Shown here: in pieces, positions 45,070-54,277 of the stretch | Position numbering within the stretch: position 1 is the stretch's first letter | Layout of the letters: each line of letters begins with the position of its first letter | Assembly (NCBI RefSeq): GCF_040149665.1 | Contig: NZ_JBEFLP010000002.1 | Coordinates: 62,001 to 126,000 of the forward strand | Direction of reading: 5' to 3' | Source: Sulfitobacter sp. HNIBRBA3233 | GTDB taxonomy: Bacteria > Pseudomonadota > Alphaproteobacteria > Rhodobacterales > Rhodobacteraceae | DNA: 64,000 nt | The notes under the pieces: model-generated | Database searches by the model: none | What the model was told of the DNA's origin: nothing | What the model saw: only the letters and a program-made list of their open reading frames with translations | Position numbers and translations under genes: made by a program

Positions 45070-46538
45070 TCGACCAGCCTCACCACATCGCGGATATCTG
45101 TATCGAGCGTACCCTTGCCGCCATCGTCGCATCCGCTGCCAAGACAGGCAGAAAGCTCGAGCTCCAGCTTGCCATTGCGCATGGGGTTCAGGGCGAATGC
45201 CTCGAAATACTGGACGACGGGCGCCTTTACACCGGCTTTGACATCCACGTTCACGCAGTCGATCGCCGCCACGACCATGACGCGCCGTGAGGTATCCAGA
45301 GTTTCCTGCGGGGCGCACATGTTGCCGATCAGGCTGTCGACCACGTCATCGACCGTTCCAAGCAGCCCGCCGATCAAACCGCCGCCGCCATCCCCTCCGG
45401 CGGAAACCTCGCCGTAGGCCGCGATTTCCGCCTCGTAGAACTCCAGCCGCGTTTCGGCCTCGGGAAAGGGATCGTTGCCGTCGTAGTAGGTGTCGACATA
45501 GGCGGTGCGTGCCAGTTCCCAGTTGCCATTGCCGATCACGCCGCAGGTGCCAGAGCCAAGGCAATCGTCCGTCGGCAGGCCCGCATCCTCGGTGCCGGGC
45601 ACGAACTCGCAGACGCCTCCCTCAAGGACACCTTGCAGAATGTTCGGGGCGCCTGCGAAGTCGTCACCGACGAGGTCCGAGGCGAGGCCGGAAAACTCAC
45701 CGAAGCGGGTGTTGATCGCGTCCGACAGATCACTGCCGTCGATGTCGACACCCAGCGACAGATCCAGACCGCCACGCCCGAAACAGGCCGTCTCGGGCCG
45801 CCGGGATGCGCCAAGGCATACGGCAAGCTCGCGCCCCAGAAGGCCCGCGCAGAGCCCCAGGCCGTTCACCGAATGCGAGATTGAATTGACGATTCGGGTG
45901 CTGCCGGGAATCATCTGGTCGAGGCCCAGCTTCGCGTCGAGCGAAACCGACCGTCCGACCAGAGCATCGGCCTCCACATCCAGAAGCGGCAGGCACATCG
46001 CGATGGGCGCGACATTGCAGGCTTCCTGTTCGAATGTCGCTGCCGCACGGGCCGTGGTGCTGTTTGTCATCGTGTCATGGCCCGACAGGCTTGCGAATAC
46101 CGCGTCAAGGCCCAGCGGCACGTCGCGGTCCGCGACGGTCACATCGACGAAACGTGCGTCAAAGGGGCTGGTGGTGACAAGCGAAGGGTCGCGGGCAAAG
46201 GTGCCGTCGCGGGAGGGTTTATAAAAGGTAACCGTCAGATCCGTCGCGCCGGAGAGCGTCTTGCTGCCGGAGGCAAAGGTCTGGGTGTCGGTAATCAGCG
46301 CGTTGGCCGCGCCCTGCGCACGGGTCAGCGCATCGGGGGCCCCGTCCAGTTCGGCGGCGGCGGCAAGTGCGGCGCTGTCGGCATAGGACTGAAGCTCGGC
46401 CTGTGTCGTTCCGAGGCGCCCGATGTCGAATATCATGCCCAGCAGCCCCAGGAATACCACAAGCGAGACGGCCCAGAGGACCATCATGCTGCCATCGTCG
46501 TTCTGACGGTATTTTCCAAAAGCGCGGGTGAGCGACAT
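45066..46538 (-). CDS. tadG: TadG-like pilus protein (Tad domain)
   Basis: A 490-residue membrane-anchored periplasmic protein. The N-terminal KYRQNDDGSMMVLWAVSLVVFLGLLGMIFDIGRL is the TadG/Tad-domain anchor; mature position five is not Glu, so processing by the prepilin peptidase is uncertain. A large Cys-rich domain follows (for example CNVAPIAMC, CFGRG, CLGSGTCG, CLGSGCDDGG), probably with several disulfides. GAGG six bases before ATG 46538 decides the start. Its role in Tad pili is not settled; it may stabilise the pilus base. Confidence 0.82.
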   Translation of the reverse strand: MSLTRAFGKYRQNDDGSMMVLWAVSLVVFLGLLGMIFDIGRLGTTQAELQSYADSAALAAAAELDGAPDALTRAQGAANALITDTQTFASGSKTLSGATDLTVTFYKPSRDGTFARDPSLVTTSPFDARFVDVTVADRDVPLGLDAVFASLSGHDTMTNSTTARAAATFEQEACNVAPIAMCLPLLDVEADALVGRSVSLDAKLGLDQMIPGSTRIVNSISHSVNGLGLCAGLLGRELAVCLGASRRPETACFGRGGLDLSLGVDIDGSDLSDAINTRFGEFSGLASDLVGDDFAGAPNILQGVLEGGVCEFVPGTEDAGLPTDDCLGSGTCGVIGNGNWELARTAYVDTYYDGNDPFPEAETRLEFYEAEIAAYGEVSAGGDGGGGLIGGLLGTVDDVVDSLIGNMCAPQETLDTSRRVMVVAAIDCVNVDVKAGVKAPVVQYFEAFALNPMRNGKLELELSACLGSGCDDGGKGTLDTDIRDVVRLVD

Positions 46539-46567
46539 CTTCAACCTCTACATCTTCAAAGAAGTGA

Positions 46568-46596
46568 ACCCGCCACGCCGGTGGGGCGCGGCGGGT
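46568..46596 (-). other. Hairpin between flp and tadG-like genes
   Basis: A seven-base-pair stem (46590-46596 with 46568-46574, 15-base GC-rich loop) lies in the 102-base gap after flp. There is no T tract, so it is more likely an RNA-stabilising or partial-termination element that keeps flp mRNA more abundant than the assembly genes. Confidence 0.45.
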
Positions 46597-46640
46597 CCGA
46601 TGGTGGGGGAGGGCGCATGGGCCCATCACGTCCTGCGGGC

Positions 46641-46871
46641 TTAGGTCGTGCCGCCGGTGCTGCCGGTTGTGTCTGTTTCGGTGCCGCCTTCGATGCTGTT
46701 CAGAGCGCCGGATGCCTTGCCCATGGTGGAGCTGACATCGCCGCTGAGGGTGAGCAGCGCACCCGCGCCGAGTGTCACGGCGAGACCGAGTGCGATCCCG
46801 TACTCGACCAGTGTTGCGCCTTCTTCGTCGCGGCGCAGTTTCGCCAGAGCGTTCTTGAGTTGCAGTGCCAT
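46641..46871 (-). CDS. flp: Flp/Fap-type major pilin
   Basis: A 76-residue pilin. The leader MALQLKNALAKLRRDEEG is followed by ATLVEYGIALGLAVTLGAGALLTL; the cleavage Gly18|Ala19 and Glu23 at mature position five define the Flp family. The tail is Thr/Gly-rich (ETDTTGSTGGTT), a likely glycosylation or surface region. AAGGA is nine bases before the ATG; a longer in-frame form from 46994 has no ribosome site. It is the first gene of the Tad operon. Confidence 0.93.
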   Translation of the reverse strand: MALQLKNALAKLRRDEEGATLVEYGIALGLAVTLGAGALLTLSGDVSSTMGKASGALNSIEGGTETDTTGSTGGTT

Positions 46872-47224
46872 AGTTTGGTATCCTTCATAACCAGTACGTT
46901 GTGTTCGGCGAGGGGGCCCGCCTGTGAGTTGTGGCTCCCACAGGGCGCCGCCAATGAGATTAAAATTATCGTTAATAATTATTTGACACATCATTCAGAT
47001 GGATGATGCTTTGGGACCATTTTGGGGCAATGCGGGGGCGAAGAGGTCCGGTTTTCAACTGCTGCGAGAAGATTGTTTCGTGACTGATGGCGGCAGTTGA
47101 GAGGTCACAGTATTATTAACGCAACATAATTGCGCTCTTTCGTGCAGTTTTGTGGAAACTCTTGGCGATATCCCGCTAGATTGTAAAAATCGAGAGAGTA
47201 GTTTTTGCCGGTGAGGAAACAGTT
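46872..47224. promoter_or_regulatory. 353-base AT-rich divergent region, flp / LuxR-type gene
   Basis: No gene is visible. The flp leader contains an inverted repeat (CCTGTG at 46921 with CACAGG at 46939). TTAACGAT on the minus strand (46975-46968) is one base from the CtrA half-site TTAACCAT. TTGACA at 46983-46988 is a perfect -35 on the plus strand but has no good -10 at the right spacing. A near-palindrome (CATCATTC, four bases, GGATGATG) overlaps it. The AT-rich stretch 46960-46990 stands out from its surroundings. Confidence 0.5.
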
Positions 47225-48073
47225 GTGCCGCGTAGCCATGTCAATGACCGGTCCAATTTGGTCCCGTTTCCCGGCGCAAGCGATACACACGCCCGTATTG
47301 CCAGCGCGCTGGCGCTGGTGACGGACTGGAATGCGGCACTGTCTGGACACATCTCCCTTCAGGATGTGCTGGCGCTTTATGCCCGGATCGAGGGCGCCGC
47401 GCAGGTCTCGCTCATGCGCTACAGCCGTGGCAAGGTCCTGCCCGTCGCGACGGCGGTGGGGGCGCTGGGCGATCCAGACACAGGCACATGCGGCGGCTTT
47501 CTGCGCGCCGCCCTTCTTCAAAAGGGGTTTTCCGCGAACGCCGCGGATGTCCTGCACCTGTCCGAGGTAGAGAGTGATCCGATGTTCGCGCCTCTTGTGA
47601 CGGCGGGCGACTGGCGAAACATCTCAGGGGGTACGGAAGTACGCATTATTGTGCTCGAAAGCACCTCGGTGCAGCTCGATACACTTGAGGTTGTGTTTGC
47701 CGACACGGTCAAGGACTGCCCCGATCTTCCCTCGGCGATGATTGCGCAGGCGCTTGCGGATGCCTGGACAGTGCGGGCCCCCGGCCTGATCAGCCGCGCG
47801 ATCCGGAATTTCGGGCGCACCCGCGCAAGCGCGGCCTCTGGCCAGACGGGGGGTATTCTGGGAATACAGAACCGCTGCGGGCTCAGCCGCTCCGAGCGGC
47901 GGGTCTGCCAGATGCTCGCCGCCGGCGGAAAGGCGCGCGACATCGCGGAAAGCCTGCGGATCTCTATTCCTACGGTGCGCACGCATCTGCGAAACATCTA
48001 CGCAAAGACCGAAACATCGGGACAGGTTGAACTGCTGGCCGCGATTGCGTCGGAAAGAGACGCGGCCGGGTGA
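47225..48073 (+). CDS. LuxR-type helix-turn-helix regulator
   Basis: A 282-residue regulator. The C-terminal GerE/LuxR domain covers about residues 215-275 (LSRSERRVCQMLAAGGKARDIAESLRISIPTVRTHLRNIYAK). The N-terminal 200 residues contain no clear autoinducer-binding or receiver motif; a GAF-like sensor is possible. GTG 47225 has GAGG eight bases upstream. Its stop overlaps the start of the prepilin peptidase gene, and the flp operon is divergent, so control of Tad pili is the natural hypothesis. Confidence 0.82.
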   Translation: MPRSHVNDRSNLVPFPGASDTHARIASALALVTDWNAALSGHISLQDVLALYARIEGAAQVSLMRYSRGKVLPVATAVGALGDPDTGTCGGFLRAALLQKGFSANAADVLHLSEVESDPMFAPLVTAGDWRNISGGTEVRIIVLESTSVQLDTLEVVFADTVKDCPDLPSAMIAQALADAWTVRAPGLISRAIRNFGRTRASAASGQTGGILGIQNRCGLSRSERRVCQMLAAGGKARDIAESLRISIPTVRTHLRNIYAKTETSGQVELLAAIASERDAAG

Positions 48074-48567
48074 GCGGAACAGACCTGTTATCGTGGATAC
48101 CGGTGCCGGTATTTCTTTACCTTATATATACGGACCTGCGGTATCTCAGGATTCCCAACCGGGCACTGTTTGTCCTGTTTTGCGCATTGGCGTTGGCCCA
48201 TCTGCCGACGCTGGCGCCTGCGGACATACCGCTGCGTCTGGTCGGGGCAGCGGCGGTTTTCGCACTCGCCTTTGCGGCATTTTACACGGGAATGCTGGGA
48301 GGCGGCGATGTAAAGATGATATCTGTTGTCATGCTCTTCGTGCCCTTGCAGGACATCGCCGCATTCGCGCTCGCGCTGTCGGTCTCGGTCATTCTCAGCC
48401 TGAGTGTGATAAAAATATTACGGCGCTCAAGAAGCGTAAAGGCCCTGCAGTGGCGGGCATTCAATGACGCTAAAAGACTACCGCTGGGTCCCGCAATCGC
48501 GATTTCCTCCATGATTTATGGGCCGCTCGGCGATTTCGCGATCTCGAAGCTGGGTGCGGGTGGATAA
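48070..48567 (+). CDS. tadV: Prepilin peptidase TadV (CpaA)
   Basis: A 165-residue membrane protein with four or five helices. YLIYTDLRYLRIPN contains the first catalytic aspartate near the N-terminus, and GMLGGGDVKM the second in the GxGD motif, as in A24 aspartic peptidases. It lacks the methylase domain, as TadV enzymes do. It should cut Flp and the TadE-like pilins encoded on the opposite strand. The GTG start overlaps the regulator stop (GTGA). Confidence 0.92.
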   Translation: MSGTDLLSWIPVPVFLYLIYTDLRYLRIPNRALFVLFCALALAHLPTLAPADIPLRLVGAAAVFALAFAAFYTGMLGGGDVKMISVVMLFVPLQDIAAFALALSVSVILSLSVIKILRRSRSVKALQWRAFNDAKRLPLGPAIAISSMIYGPLGDFAISKLGAGG

Positions 48568-48686
48568 CGCAGGGGAAAGGACTGATTTGAAATGAACGCA
48601 GCGCATCGCGGTTCGCCAGCACTCGTCCGTTTATCTTGCTGAAAATGCAAAATCATGTCTCAACTTATAGGCGATTAGGATAACCT

Positions 48687-51600
48687 GTGATAGTCAGTGA
48701 AGCCCGGGGAAAAGCACCCCGCAAGCCACAAAGGGCGTCAAGAGTGTCCAAGCGTATCGGTCTGATTGCAGTTGCCGCATGCCTGTTGCTGAGTATTGGT
48801 GCCTTCTTTCTTGCGCGGAAGGCCGAAATGGCGAGCGCAAACCACCAGTTCCGCCAGATTGCATCCGAGAACAAAAGCAGCATCGAGATGCGGCTTGGCG
48901 ATTACAGCGCGGTTTTGGCGAGCGTCGCCACCTATCTGAGCGTCACCGAAACCGTTTCGCTGCGCGACTACAACGAATTCATCGGCGGCCTGAATATTGA
49001 AGAACGTTATGAAGGCATCCGCGGCATATCCTTTGTCCGGGCGGTCAGCGATGCGGGTATTCCGTTTCTGGAGAAGGGGCTGTCGGCTGAATACGAACGC
49101 GATATCCGCGTTCACCCCAATACCGGAAACAGCGAACGCTTCATCCTGTCGCGGATCAGCCCTCTTGCCGGAAATGAAGCGGCAATCGGTCTCGATCTCA
49201 CCTTCGAGGAAGGGCGCAGGCGCACACTGAACGAGGCGCGCGCAACGGGTGAGGTTATGATGTCGCCGCGCATCGCGCTGGTGCAGGACGAGAAACAGCA
49301 GATCGGTTTCATCCTCGTGCTGGCAGCCTACGAGAGCGGATCGCCCGCATTCGGTGCCGATGACGACACAGGCGACTTCCTTGGATGGGTCAATGCGCCT
49401 TTCGTGGCCAAGGAGCTCTTCACCGTAGCTTCCTCCGCCGCGGCGCCCAATTACCATTTAAGGGTCTATGACAGAGAAGACATGCGCTCGGACGCGTTGG
49501 TCTACGACAACGCCCCGTCGCTGCCGCACGACGGCATCTTTTCGCAAAAATTCTCGCTGATGATCAACGGCCAGCCGCTTTTTCTCAGCTATTCCAGCAC
49601 GCCCTTTTTCGATGGCTCTGTCATAAGCTATGTGCCCTACCTGCTTGCGCTGCTGGGGATCAGCATCGCGGCGCTTGTTGCTGTTATCTTCAAGTATTCG
49701 GACCTGCGCAGCACCGCCTTGAAGGAAATCGCCGAAACACGGGCGCGGCAGCTGGGGGCCCGGGAAGAGGAAAACAGATCGCTTCTGGAAACGACCCTGT
49801 CGGCGGTGATGATCCTTGACGGGGATGGGCGGATCAAGATTTCGAACGAAGCGGCGAACGAGATGTTTGTAGCCTCGCACGAGACCTTGGATGGGCGCGA
49901 TTTCGGCGACCTTGTCTCGCTCAAACCCGGCAGGCAGCGCAAGGACGGCTTTAACGCCGAAGGGACCGGGCCGGAGGGAGAGCGGCTGTTTCTCGATGTC
50001 GAGACGAACAGTTGGAAATCCGCCGATGGGGAAAGCAGGATCACCGCGATTGTCCGCGACGTGACCGAAACCATCAAGGCCCGAAACGAAGTGGATGCCG
50101 TGCGGCGGCGCTACGATCTTGCGCTCGGGGGGGCGGAAATCGGTATCTTCGAAATTGATCTGTCGACGGGGAAATCGGTGGTTTCCGAGACGTGGCACAA
50201 GATCATGGGCACCGAGATGATCAAAGAGCACTTCGACCACCAGGAACATTTCATGAGCCGCGTGCATCCGGAGGACCTGCCCGCCCTTCTGGAAGCCGAC
50301 AGGCGCTGCATCGAGGGTGAGACGGCGCGCACCATGGCCGAATATCGGATCCGCTTCGGTGAGGAATGGCGCTGGATGTATTCCGATGCCATCGCCATCG
50401 AGCGCGACGAACGTGGCCATGGCACGCGTCTGGTCGGCACACAAAGCGACATTACCGAAATCCACCGCGCGCGGAACGCGCTGGAGCTGAGCGAAGAGCG
50501 GTTCCGGCTGGTTCTGGCGGACGCACCGGTCGGCATGGCATTGCTGGACGGGGCCGGTAACTTCAAGGATGCGAACATCGCGCTCGAAAAGCTGTGCGGC
50601 TACAGAAAAGAGCAGCTTCTCGAAGACATGAAGATCAGCGATCTGGTTTCGGAAGCTGATTTCAAAAAGATTCACGACGATGTTGCCGTCATGCTCAAGG
50701 AACGCAAGAAAACAGCGTATTCCACGCAGGCCATGCTGAAATCGCGCAGCGGGGAAGTCCGCTGGGGGCTGATCAATGTCAGTTGGACCTTTGACAAGAA
50801 CATCGGCGAGAACGTGTTCATCGCGCAGATCGTAGATATCTCGGACCAGAAGAAGGTCGAACAGATCAAGAGCGAATTCGTCGCCACGGTCAGCCACGAA
50901 TTGCGCACGCCGCTGACATCGATCAAGGGCGCACTGGGTCTGTTCAGTGCGACCGAGGCGCGCAACCTCGGCGATGCCGCCGCGCGCCTGATCCAGATTG
51001 CGCGGGTCAACGCGGATCGCCTGTCGATGATCGTCAACGATATCCTCGATCTGGAAAAGATTTCGTCGGGCGAGGTCGTGTTCGAGATCCAGAATACCAG
51101 CCTCGGCGAGATCGTCACATCCTCTGTCAGCGAGATGCATCCCTTCGCGGTCCAGCATCACAACACGCTCGAGGTCGAGGCACCGGACGGTGATCTGGTC
51201 GTGCACATCGACGCGAATCGTACACGGCAGGTTCTGGCGAATCTGATCTCGAACGGGTGCAAGTATTCCGATCCCGATACCCCCGTTGTCGTGCGCTACG
51301 AACGGCTGGCAACCGAAGCGATCATTTTTGTGCGCAACCTCGGCCCGGGCATTCCCGAGAGCTTCCGCGAGAAGATCTTCGATGCGTTCACTCAACTTGA
51401 CGGGTCCGACACACGGTCCAAGGGCGGAACCGGTCTGGGCCTGAACATCACACGCCAGATCGTGGCGCGGCAATCGGGCCGTATCGGGTTTGAGAGCACG
51501 CCGGACGGCCTGACGGTGTTCTGGTTCACGGTGCCGCTGGTCAACGTCGATGCGATCCTGTCACGCGAAGAGACAGCCAAAAAGACCACACCCCGCAAGA

Positions 51601-51977
51601 AAACCCTGCGCGTGCTGCACGTCGAGGACGACCCGGACTTTGCCGAGGTGATCCGTGCGGGCGTGGGTGATATGGCCGATTTCGCGCATGCCCCGTCGCT
51701 GGCGGTTGCGCGCCGCCAGATCGACGCACGCGAGTGGGATATCGTCCTGATCGACTGGAGCTTGCCGGACGGAGACGGGCATGCGCTGCTGGACCAGATC
51801 GAAGCCGATCATCCCGATACGCGCGTGATCGTCCTGTCCGCAGCCAACAAGGAAGCGGACCACCCGAAGGTCGAATTGACGCTTACGAAGTCGCAAGTCG
51901 AGATCGAGGAGATCGTGGAACTGATCCGTGCATCCAGCGAAGGCGACGCGGGATCGACAAAAAGTTTCTCGGGTTGA
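48687..51977 (+). CDS. CHASE-PAS hybrid sensor histidine kinase with receiver
   Basis: A 1096-residue membrane kinase. Helix one at about residues 28-48 and helix two at about 310-335 enclose a periplasmic CHASE sensor (YLSVTETVSLRDYNEF, RYEGIRGISFVRAV). Three PAS domains follow (about 365-470, 475-595, 600-720). The DHp motif TVSHELRTPLTSIKGAL has His737, the ATPase domain ends with GGTGLGLNITRQIV, and a C-terminal receiver (LHVEDDPDFAEVI, phosphoacceptor Asp1023 in IDWSLPDGDG) makes it a hybrid. The receiver should pass phosphate to an Hpt protein such as the one at 53924-54277. GTG start with AGGA six bases upstream. Confidence 0.9.
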   Translation: MIVSEARGKAPRKPQRASRVSKRIGLIAVAACLLLSIGAFFLARKAEMASANHQFRQIASENKSSIEMRLGDYSAVLASVATYLSVTETVSLRDYNEFIGGLNIEERYEGIRGISFVRAVSDAGIPFLEKGLSAEYERDIRVHPNTGNSERFILSRISPLAGNEAAIGLDLTFEEGRRRTLNEARATGEVMMSPRIALVQDEKQQIGFILVLAAYESGSPAFGADDDTGDFLGWVNAPFVAKELFTVASSAAAPNYHLRVYDREDMRSDALVYDNAPSLPHDGIFSQKFSLMINGQPLFLSYSSTPFFDGSVISYVPYLLALLGISIAALVAVIFKYSDLRSTALKEIAETRARQLGAREEENRSLLETTLSAVMILDGDGRIKISNEAANEMFVASHETLDGRDFGDLVSLKPGRQRKDGFNAEGTGPEGERLFLDVETNSWKSADGESRITAIVRDVTETIKARNEVDAVRRRYDLALGGAEIGIFEIDLSTGKSVVSETWHKIMGTEMIKEHFDHQEHFMSRVHPEDLPALLEADRRCIEGETARTMAEYRIRFGEEWRWMYSDAIAIERDERGHGTRLVGTQSDITEIHRARNALELSEERFRLVLADAPVGMALLDGAGNFKDANIALEKLCGYRKEQLLEDMKISDLVSEADFKKIHDDVAVMLKERKKTAYSTQAMLKSRSGEVRWGLINVSWTFDKNIGENVFIAQIVDISDQKKVEQIKSEFVATVSHELRTPLTSIKGALGLFSATEARNLGDAAARLIQIARVNADRLSMIVNDILDLEKISSGEVVFEIQNTSLGEIVTSSVSEMHPFAVQHHNTLEVEAPDGDLVVHIDANRTRQVLANLISNGCKYSDPDTPVVVRYERLATEAIIFVRNLGPGIPESFREKIFDAFTQLDGSDTRSKGGTGLGLNITRQIVARQSGRIGFESTPDGLTVFWFTVPLVNVDAILSREETAKKTTPRKKTLRVLHVEDDPDFAEVIRAGVGDMADFAHAPSLAVARRQIDAREWDIVLIDWSLPDGDGHALLDQIEADHPDTRVIVLSAANKEADHPKVELTLTKSQVEIEEIVELIRASSEGDAGSTKSFSG

Positions 51978-52004
51978 TCAGGTCGCTGCCTCATTATCGA
52001 CATT

Positions 52005-52016
52005 TTGATATATCAT
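52005..52016. promoter_or_regulatory. TTTGATATATCA motif upstream of the second kinase
   Basis: A 12-base AT motif containing the palindrome TGATATATCA lies 67 bases before the kinase gene. A copy with one change (TTTGATATGTCA) occurs at 55374-55385 upstream of the response regulator at 54274-55254. A shared operator is possible. Confidence 0.3.
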
Positions 52017-52082
52017 ACGTCTGTCCATACGAAATGAAATACTGGCCTTTCTGTCGGTAAGATTTATACAGGCATTTATCCG

Positions 52083-53375
52083 ATGACTCGACCGTATCCT
52101 AATGAATTGAAAACTTTCTTGATTGGGACTGCGACGGGCTCCTTCTTTTTCGTGGGGGCCGCGGCCGCGCTGCCGGCGGGTCCGGTTCAACTGATATCGG
52201 GTCTTGGCGCCGCTGCCATCGGCGGAGGGGTTCCACTTGCGCTGAGGATGCTGCGCCGTCGCAACACGCGCAGCCCGGCGCCGATCGTGGTAACCCAGAA
52301 CGCAGAGCGCCATCCGAAGCTGCTGAACACCATGCGCGACGAGTTGTGGCTTCTGGATGAGGAGACGCTGCAACTGCGGTTCCTCAACAAGGCGGCACTG
52401 GATCGCTCCGGCCTGGAAGAAGGCCAGTATCGCAAGTACACTCTTTTTGATCTGCTGAACCCCGAAAAGCACAACAAGCTGTTTAATGCTTTGCGGGCGG
52501 GCGAGGACATGCCGACCGAAAGCCTTCTGCGGCTTCGCGAGGCGAGCTTTGAGGTGACGTTGCAGCGGTTCACGCCGCCGGGTGAAAAGCCGCAGGTTCT
52601 GATTACGCTTCACGATATTTCGGACCGCATCGAACACGAGCAGATGAAGGCCAATTTCGTTTCCACCGTCAGCCACGAATTGCGCTCGCCGCTGACCTCT
52701 ATCAAGGGGTCCATGGGGCTGTTGCTGTCCAATGCGGCGGGCGAACTGCCCAAGTCCGCACGCGGCCTGCTGGAGATCGCGCATCGCAACGCAGAGCGCC
52801 TTGTGCTGATCATCAACGACATTCTCGATCTGGAAAAGATCGCTCAGGGCGGGATGGAGTTCGATTACAGCCCGGTCGACCTGTCCGCATTGGCGCGAGA
52901 GGCGGTTGAAGCGTCCTGCGTCTACCTCCAGCGCTTCGATATGGAGGTCGAAGTGCTGGGCGCGGACCGTCCGCTTGAGATCTATACGGATGCAAACCGG
53001 ATCCACCAGGTGCTGACCAACCTGCTGACAAATGCCGCGAAGTTTTCCAAGCCGGGTGGCAAGGTCACCCTCGCGCTTGAAGACACCGACGTCGACATCT
53101 GCATCAGCGTGACAGACAGTGGCGTTGGCATCCCGAAGGCCGAACAACACAAGATCTTCCAGAGATTTGCGGACATGAGCAATTCCGACCGATCCACAAA
53201 GGGTGGCACCGGGCTGGGGCTGAGCATCTGCAAGGCCATCGTCGAAAGCCTGAACGGAACAATCGGGTTCCGCAGCGTCGAAGGCTGTGGCTCGACATTC
53301 TATTTTTCTTTGCCAAAGCAAGAAATCATTGAACAGCCCTCCGGCGCTGCGATAGAGATGCGGCAGGCAGGATAG
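52083..53375 (+). CDS. PAS-containing sensor histidine kinase
   Basis: A 430-residue kinase. Two short hydrophobic segments (residues about 11-30 and 36-56) form a membrane hairpin without a periplasmic domain. A PAS domain covers about 78-182 (LWLLDEETLQLRFLNKAAL). DHp motif STVSHELRSPLTSIKGSM has His198; the ATPase ends GGTGLGLSICKAIV. The signal is therefore intracellular. It is followed 29 bases later by its probable partner receiver. The start has only a weak ribosome site (CAGG, ten bases away). Confidence 0.9.
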   Translation: MTRPYPNELKTFLIGTATGSFFFVGAAAALPAGPVQLISGLGAAAIGGGVPLALRMLRRRNTRSPAPIVVTQNAERHPKLLNTMRDELWLLDEETLQLRFLNKAALDRSGLEEGQYRKYTLFDLLNPEKHNKLFNALRAGEDMPTESLLRLREASFEVTLQRFTPPGEKPQVLITLHDISDRIEHEQMKANFVSTVSHELRSPLTSIKGSMGLLLSNAAGELPKSARGLLEIAHRNAERLVLIINDILDLEKIAQGGMEFDYSPVDLSALAREAVEASCVYLQRFDMEVEVLGADRPLEIYTDANRIHQVLTNLLTNAAKFSKPGGKVTLALEDTDVDICISVTDSGVGIPKAEQHKIFQRFADMSNSDRSTKGGTGLGLSICKAIVESLNGTIGFRSVEGCGSTFYFSLPKQEIIEQPSGAAIEMRQAG

Positions 53376-53404
53376 CCCCTGCGCCAGCCGATAGGGATTA
53401 CCGG

Positions 53405-53770
53405 ATGATTAAATTGCTTCACGTCGAAGATGACGCGGACATACGCGAAATCGCAAAGCTCTCATTGGAACTTTCAGGAGAGTTTGATGTGACGCAGTGC
53501 GACTCAGGACCGGAGGCTCTTGAGTTCGTAAAAGACAACACACCCGACATTATTCTGCTCGACATGATGATGCCAGGCATGACCGGCAAAGAGACGCTCG
53601 AGCTGATGCGCGAAATGCCCCATCTGCGTGACACTCCCGCAGTATTCATGACAGCACGCGCGCAGGAATCCGAACTGGATGAATTGCGTGCAATGGGGGC
53701 GGCAGCCGTGATCAGCAAGCCTTTCGATCCGATGTCGCTGGCCGAACAGATCAAGGCGGCAATGGGCTGA
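53405..53770 (+). CDS. Single-domain response regulator
   Basis: A 121-residue receiver with no output domain. LLHVEDDADI gives the acidic pair, IILLDMMMPGM the phosphoacceptor Asp53, and ISKPFDPM the conserved Lys105. Stand-alone receivers work as phosphate shuttles or bind protein targets such as the flagellar motor or another kinase. It shares an operon with the kinase at 52083-53375. Confidence 0.92.
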   Translation: MIKLLHVEDDADIREIAKLSLELSGEFDVTQCDSGPEALEFVKDNTPDIILLDMMMPGMTGKETLELMREMPHLRDTPAVFMTARAQESELDELRAMGAAAVISKPFDPMSLAEQIKAAMG

Positions 53771-53870
53771 GCCGCCCGTTACACTCCCTTTTCAAACCTT
53801 GAAGTGCCACAGCGCACGACCGGATCGCCATTCGGGTCGAGCAGGCGGGATGGAGCGTAAGGGGCAAAGC

Positions 53871-53905
53871 AAAACGCCGCGCAGGATTTCCCTGCGCGGC
53901 GTTTT
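53871..53905. terminator. Bidirectional intrinsic terminator between two signalling operons
   Basis: A perfect 15-base-pair stem (53871-53885 with 53891-53905, five-base loop) begins with AAAA and ends with TTTT. It serves the plus-strand kinase/receiver operon and the convergent Hpt operon. Confidence 0.9.
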
Positions 53906-53923
53906 GCATGTCTTTGTATGGGC

Positions 53924-54277
53924 TTAGAGAGCGACGACTTCCTCGCAGGCGGCGACGAAGCCGTCGATGCGCCAGATGATCTCTCCGGGGCAGACTGCCA
54001 GATCGGCATAATCGCCTTCGAGATGTGCAATGATCTCCGCCTCGCATTGCTGCGCGGCTGAGCCAAGCTGCGGATAGCCGACGGTGCCTGCCGTTCCCGC
54101 GATCTGGTGAAGAAGCGCTTTCGCGGCCTCGAGATTGCCGTTGATGTCTTCGGATGTCTCGGCATCCCACGCGGCCAGCGCGTGCTGCGCAATCAGGGTC
54201 CGCCGGTCGTCGAGCAGTTCGACAAACCGTGCCCTGATCCGGTCCAGCCCGGGAAGTTCCAGGGCCGCGGCGTTCAT
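53924..54277 (-). CDS. Hpt-domain phosphotransfer protein
   Basis: A 117-residue helical protein. ALLHQIAGTAGTVGYPQLG around residues 55-71 is the Hpt motif, with His57 as phosphate carrier. It can link the receiver of the hybrid kinase at 48687-51977 to another receiver. The ATG overlaps the stop of the response regulator gene (ATGA), so both are one operon. Surrounding acidic helices match the four-helix bundle expected. Confidence 0.88.
   Translation of the reverse strand: MNAAALELPGLDRIRARFVELLDDRRTLIAQHALAAWDAETSEDINGNLEAAKALLHQIAGTAGTVGYPQLGSAAQQCEAEIIAHLEGDYADLAVCPGEIIWRIDGFVAACEEVVAL

Noticed and set aside
46872..46994. N-terminal extension of the Flp pilin
   Set aside because: The class-IV leader begins at 46871 with a ribosome site; the extension encodes the promoter and leader hairpin.
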